This document shows positions 60,397 to 64,000 of a stretch of DNA of 64,000 nucleotides, one piece after another. The notes beneath the pieces are model-generated. The model worked only from the letters and a program-made list of their open reading frames with translations. It ran no database searches and was not told the origin of the DNA. Numbering within the stretch: the first letter of the stretch is position 1; each line of letters opens with the position of its first letter. The translations under genes and the position numbers were made by a program. The stretch covers positions 62,001 to 126,000 of the forward strand of contig CAWFXD010000001.1 in NCBI GenBank assembly GCA_963819695.1, in the 5' to 3' direction. The DNA comes from DASZIT01 sp963819695. Its GTDB lineage: Bacteria > Actinomycetota > Acidimicrobiia > Acidimicrobiales > RAAP-2.

Positions 60397-61923
60397 CGGC
60401 TGGCTTCCGGCGATGGGGCGGGGGATTGCGTCATGTCGAGCTCGCCCTTGATCACCTTGCCGGAGGCATTGCGGGGGAGTCGGTCGATGACGCGCAGCTG
60501 CCGCGGCACCTTGTAGTCGGCCAGGTGCTCGAGCAAGAAGGCCCGAAGGTCGGTGGCGGTCGTGTCAGAGCCTTCGGACAGCACGACCCAGGCTCCCACA
60601 TCCTCTCCGAGCACGTCGTGGGGGATACCGGCCACCACCGCTTCCACCACGTCCGGATGGGCGTAGAGGACTTCTTCGACCTCGCCCGGAGAAATGTTGT
60701 GACCACCGCGGATGATCACGTCCTTGGTCCGGCCGGTGATCCAGAGGAATCCGTCGTCGTCGAGATAGCCGAGGTCGCCGCTGTGCAGCCATCCTTCACG
60801 CCAGGGTTGCTGGGTGCCGGTCTCGGCTTCGTAGAACTCCCGTTGGGGACCGGCACCCCGCACGGTGATTTCGCCCACCTTCCCCGGGTCCAGTCCGACC
60901 CCGTTGCCGTCCACGATCCGGATCTCCACCCCCGGGAGCGGCCGACCCGCCGATCCCAGGTGGCGGCCGCTGGTCACCGGAGGGTGAGCGGCTCACCGCC
61001 CCGAATTCGGTCAGGCCGTAGCCGACCAGGATGTCGCTCTGGGGCAGGCGATCACCCAGGCGCCGCAGGGTGGCCCGGGTGATGGGGGCGCCGCCGATGG
61101 TGAGGGCGGCCAGGCTCGAGAGATCGGCCCGTTCGAAATTGGGATGCGCCACGATGAGCTGGGCCATGGCCGGGACCACGAACGCGGCCACCGGCCGGTG
61201 CAGCTCCACCAGGGAGAGCCATTGACCGGGGTCGAAGCGGGGTTGGTACCAGCCGCTCAGCCCGCCCCGCATCGGACCGTAGACGAGCAGGGCGCCGCTG
61301 GTGGTGGAGAACGGGGATGAGGTCATGAAGCCGAGCCCGCTCCAGCCGGCGGGTCGATCGGCCGGGTTGGGATCGGGGTGCCGCACCACCACCGCCTTGG
61401 GGGCGCCGGTGGTGCCCGAGGTGTACATGATGTCCATCGACCCGTTGCCATCGGCGGCTGGAGGCAGCGGCGAGGAGTCGGTATCGAACAGCGCTGACCA
61501 GTCCAGGGTTCCGTGGCCGGCGGTGGTGATGGCCACCACCCGGGGGCGGTTCTGTTGCTTGGGCACCTCCGCCCACGGGACACCGACGTTGGTATCCGCA
61601 CTGGCCAGGAGGGCGGTCGGTGCGGCATGGGTGAGGATGGCCCGGAGCTCGGGCCCGGCCAGTCGGGTGTTGACGGGAACCGCGATGGCTCCGGCCCGGT
61701 GCGCGGCGGTGTAGGCGATCAACCATGGGAAGGGCTCGTCGGGTCCGACGGCGATGACCATCCGGTCCCCGCGGCCCAGGCCGTGAGTGACCAGGCCCCG
61801 GGCCAACTGGTTCGAACGGGCGTCCCAGTCGCCGAAACTCAGTTCCGAGCCGTCGGCCAGGTTGCGCCAGGCGGTGGCCTCCGGGTAAGCGGCGGCGAGG
61901 GCGCCGACCTCATCTCCGGTCAG
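60393..61923 (-). pseudogene. AMP-forming acyl-CoA ligase, one frameshift
   Basis: This is a ligase of ~510 residues in two frames. The first frame holds IMYTSGTTGAPKAVVV, LIVAHPNFERADLSSL and GYGLTEFGAVSRSP; the second, after a break near 60983, holds GWLHSGDLGYLDDDGFLWIT, DVIIRGGHNISPGEVEEVL and the Lys in PRNASGKVIKGELD. The start is odd: the frame upstream of the first usual codon (TTG 61806) reads plausibly back to a CTG at 61923 overlapping the phosphotriesterase stop, so a CTG start or another indel must be assumed. The C-terminus overlaps the enoyl hydratase start by 4 nt. Confidence 0.83.
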
Positions 61924-62890
61924 TACGGCTCACCTCCGTCGAGGATGCGGCGGGGGTTGTCGACCATCATCGTCGTGATGTCCTCGTCACTGATCCCCGA
62001 CCGCCGCATCCGGGGCAGGACGTCCTGGGGGATGTGGGTCCATCGCCAGTCCTTCCAGGCCGAGACCATGGCCGGCGGGAACCAGTCGACGTGGCACATG
62101 GCGTCGTGGGAGAGCACGATCCGATCGGCATGGCCCCGGTCGCAGAGCACCTTGACCGATTCGATGCGCTCCTCCATCGAGAAGGTGGCGATGCCGAAAT
62201 GGTCGAAGCCCAGATAGGAGCCGTTGGCGATGATGGCTTCGTGGTAGGTGGCGTCGAGGGTCCCCCCGAGTGGCCGATGACCACCCGGCCGAGGTCGACC
62301 CCCTCCTCGGCCAGGATCCGTTGCTGTTCCAAGCCCCACGGCTGGGGTGGGGTCGGGGTGTGGGTGGTGATCGGCACCCCGGTCTGGCGGTGGGCCTGGG
62401 CGACCGCCCGCAGCACTCGCTCGACTCCCGGGGTGATCCCCGGGGTGTCGGTGGCGCACTTGAGGATGCCCGCCCGCACCCCGGTGTCGCCGATGCCCTC
62501 GCGGATCTCCCTCACGAACAATTCGATCATCGGCTCGGCGCCGCCCAGGATGGTGCCGGGTCCCTGGAAGTGGAAGTACATCGGTACCTCGTTGTAGGTG
62601 TAGACGCCGGTGGCGGCGATGATGTTGATCTCCGGGACCTGGTCGGCGACCGTCACGATGCGGGGGATGAACCGTCCGAGCCCGATCACCGTCAGGTCGA
62701 CGATGGTGTCGATCCCGCTGGCCTTCAGGTCCCGCAGGCGTTGCACCGCGGCGGCCTGCACCCCGGCCTCGTCCCACTCCGCTGATGTCTTCTCGATCTC
62801 GGGACTGAGGACGAAGACGTGCTCGTGCATGAGGGTCGACCCGAGGTCACCCGAGTCGACCGGACCCCGCACGGTGCTCACCAGCGTCAT
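61920..62890 (-). pseudogene. phosphotriesterase-family metal hydrolase (lactonase-like), one frameshift
   Basis: This ~323-residue PTE-family TIM barrel carries the binuclear metal ligands: LMHEHVFVL (H-x-H), carboxylated Lys in AGILKCATDTPGI, His in TTHTPT and GHSGG, and Asp in VLSHDAMCHVDW. The frame changes in a G6 run (62262-62267 on the plus strand as C6): restoring a seventh G turns HSGGPSTPP into HSGGTLDATYHEA, which continues to the family end VDNPRRILDGG. Bacterial homologues hydrolyse lactones or esters. ATG 62890. It is co-directional with the ligase and hydratase downstream. Confidence 0.85.
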
Positions 62891-62971
62891 GGATCCCCCC
62901 TTCGGTAGGCCGCCGACACTCGGACCTGCGCGGTCACCGGAGCGTATCGCTGGAGGCCGGGTCGAAGACGT

Positions 62972-64000
62972 TCAGGCGGTGGCGATGGCGTCCGCCGCCT
63001 CGAGGCCCAGGGCGGTGACCGCCTGCTGGCGGAGGACGAACTTCTGGATCTTGCCGGTGACCGTCATCGGGAATTCGTCCACCGTCAGGACGTAGCGTGG
63101 CACCTTGAACCGGGCCAGCCGCTGGCGGCAGAAGTCGGTGATCTCCTCGGGGGCCAGCTGGCTTCCCGGCGCCGCGATGACAAAGGCGGCCAGCTCCTCG
63201 CCGAAGCGTTCGTCGGGTACGCCGACCACCTGGACGGACTCGACACCGGGATGGGTGAAGATGATCTCCTCGATCTCGCGGGGGTAGATGTTCTCGCCGC
63301 CCCGGATCACCATGTCCTTCAAACGCCCGACGACATTGACATTTCCGGCGGCGTCCATGGTGCCCAGATCCCCGGTTCGCATCCAACCGTCGACGATGGC
63401 GTCCCGGGTGGCTTCGTCGTCGTCCCAATAGCCCGGCATCACCAGGTATCCCCGCGTGCAGATCTCGCCCTTCTCGCCCCGCTCGACCGGGTCCAGCGTG
63501 GTGGCGTCGGCGATCTTGATCTCGGTGTGGGGCAGCGCCGATCCGATGGTCGACGTTCGAACCTCGAGCGGATCGTCGATCCTCGTCATGGTCGACACCG
63601 GCGAGGTCTCGGTCATCCCGTAGGCGATGGTCATGTCCGAGGCGTGCATCTCGTCGACGACCCGCCGCATGATCTCGATGGGACAGGGCGCGCCGGCCAT
63701 GATGCCGGTGCGAAGCGAGGTGAGGTCGAATTCACCGAACCGCGGATGGCTCAGCATGGCGATGAACATGGTCGGCACGCCGTAGATGCTGGTGCAGCCT
63801 TCATCGGCGATCGCCCCGAGGGTGGCGACGGGGTCGAATGCCTCGGCCGGATAGACCATGGTGGCGCCGGAGGACAGGCAGCCGAGATTGCCGATCCCCA
63901 TCCCGAAGCAATGGTAGAGGGGCACCGGAATGCACACCGCGTCTTCCTCGGTATAGCCGAGCTGGCGTCCGATGATGGCGCCGTTGTTGAGGACGTTGCG
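62972..64000 (-). CDS. AMP-forming acyl-CoA synthetase (5' end outside window)
   Basis: The gene reads in from the right edge; at least 342 residues are visible. Seen: VPLYHCFGMGIGNLGCLSSG, IAYGMTETSPVSTMT (adenylate motif), WMRTGDLGTMDAAGNVNVVG, DMVIRGGENIYPREIEE and the catalytic Lys in FPMTVTGKIQKFVLRQQ. It is close in layout to medium-chain/FadD-type ligases (GMTETSPVST motif). The P-loop TSGTTG part lies beyond the window. It is separated by 81 nt from the phosphotriesterase gene and may head the same catabolic operon. Confidence 0.92.
   Translation of the reverse strand, partial: RNVLNNGAIIGRQLGYTEEDAVCIPVPLYHCFGMGIGNLGCLSSGATMVYPAEAFDPVATLGAIADEGCTSIYGVPTMFIAMLSHPRFGEFDLTSLRTGIMAGAPCPIEIMRRVVDEMHASDMTIAYGMTETSPVSTMTRIDDPLEVRTSTIGSALPHTEIKIADATTLDPVERGEKGEICTRGYLVMPGYWDDDEATRDAIVDGWMRTGDLGTMDAAGNVNVVGRLKDMVIRGGENIYPREIEEIIFTHPGVESVQVVGVPDERFGEELAAFVIAAPGSQLAPEEITDFCRQRLARFKVPRYVLTVDEFPMTVTGKIQKFVLRQQAVTALGLEAADAIATA

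Overview
The window is very GC-rich, densely coding DNA from an actinobacterium. The supporting signs are SenX3/RegX3-type two-component genes, polyphosphate glucokinase, F420-type LLM and mycobacterial-style acyl-CoA genes, ClpS next to a DUF2017 gene, leaderless TAnnnT promoters, GTGA/ATGA stop-start overlaps and a class-E-like sortase signal. The gene mix resembles uncultured Acidimicrobiia more than Mycobacterium or Streptomyces, but that placement is inference.

Layout. 0-7 kb (+): an overlapping catabolic operon (acyl-CoA dehydrogenase, SDR, family VIII esterase, diiron ferritin-like protein, thiolase-like protein without its Cys, DUF35 partner, acyl-CoA ligase), read here as lipid or steroid side-chain degradation. 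7-12.3 kb (-): thioesterase/SDR pair, GT87 mannosyltransferase, DapB-like dehydrogenase and two hypotheticals. 12.3-16 kb (-): an unrecognised envelope operon around a 782-residue two-TM protein. 16-19.2 kb (+): two secreted proteins, each preceded by 11-bp direct-repeat arrays that look like PHO boxes; the second is a SapM/AcpA-like phosphoesterase. 19.2-19.5 kb: tRNA-Phe, -Asp and -Glu. 19.5-28 kb: DUF2017, clpS and ctaA divergent from ctaB and tlpA, an ABC exporter, serS and regX3-senX3. 28-34.5 kb (+): a type IV secretion/conjugation-like module (VirB2-like, TrbL-like, SCO6880-like, VirB4-like, TraG-like) without relaxase or integrase, followed by an SDR and vapBC. 36-49 kb: catabolic genes (amidohydrolase-aldolase-P450; LLM-amidase; CaiB-DUF35-thiolase), a polyphosphate pair (ppgK, CHAD) and two quinone oxidoreductases, then tRNA-Arg. 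49-56.5 kb: membrane protein, sensor kinase, a region of short repeats, a surface CocE-type hydrolase and a DsbA-like protein. 56.6-64 kb: GH15, 2-hydroxyacid dehydrogenase, enoyl-CoA hydratase, two acyl-CoA ligases and a phosphotriesterase-family lactonase.

Two themes stand out. First, phosphate: PHO-box-like arrays upstream of secreted proteins, a RegX3/SenX3 pair, PpgK and a CHAD protein sit in one window. Second, at least fifteen reading-frame breaks occur in genes whose domains are otherwise intact, several at homopolymers. This suggests assembly indels rather than wholesale decay, and broken genes are annotated across their full span. All calls come from reading the sequence; no database search was run.
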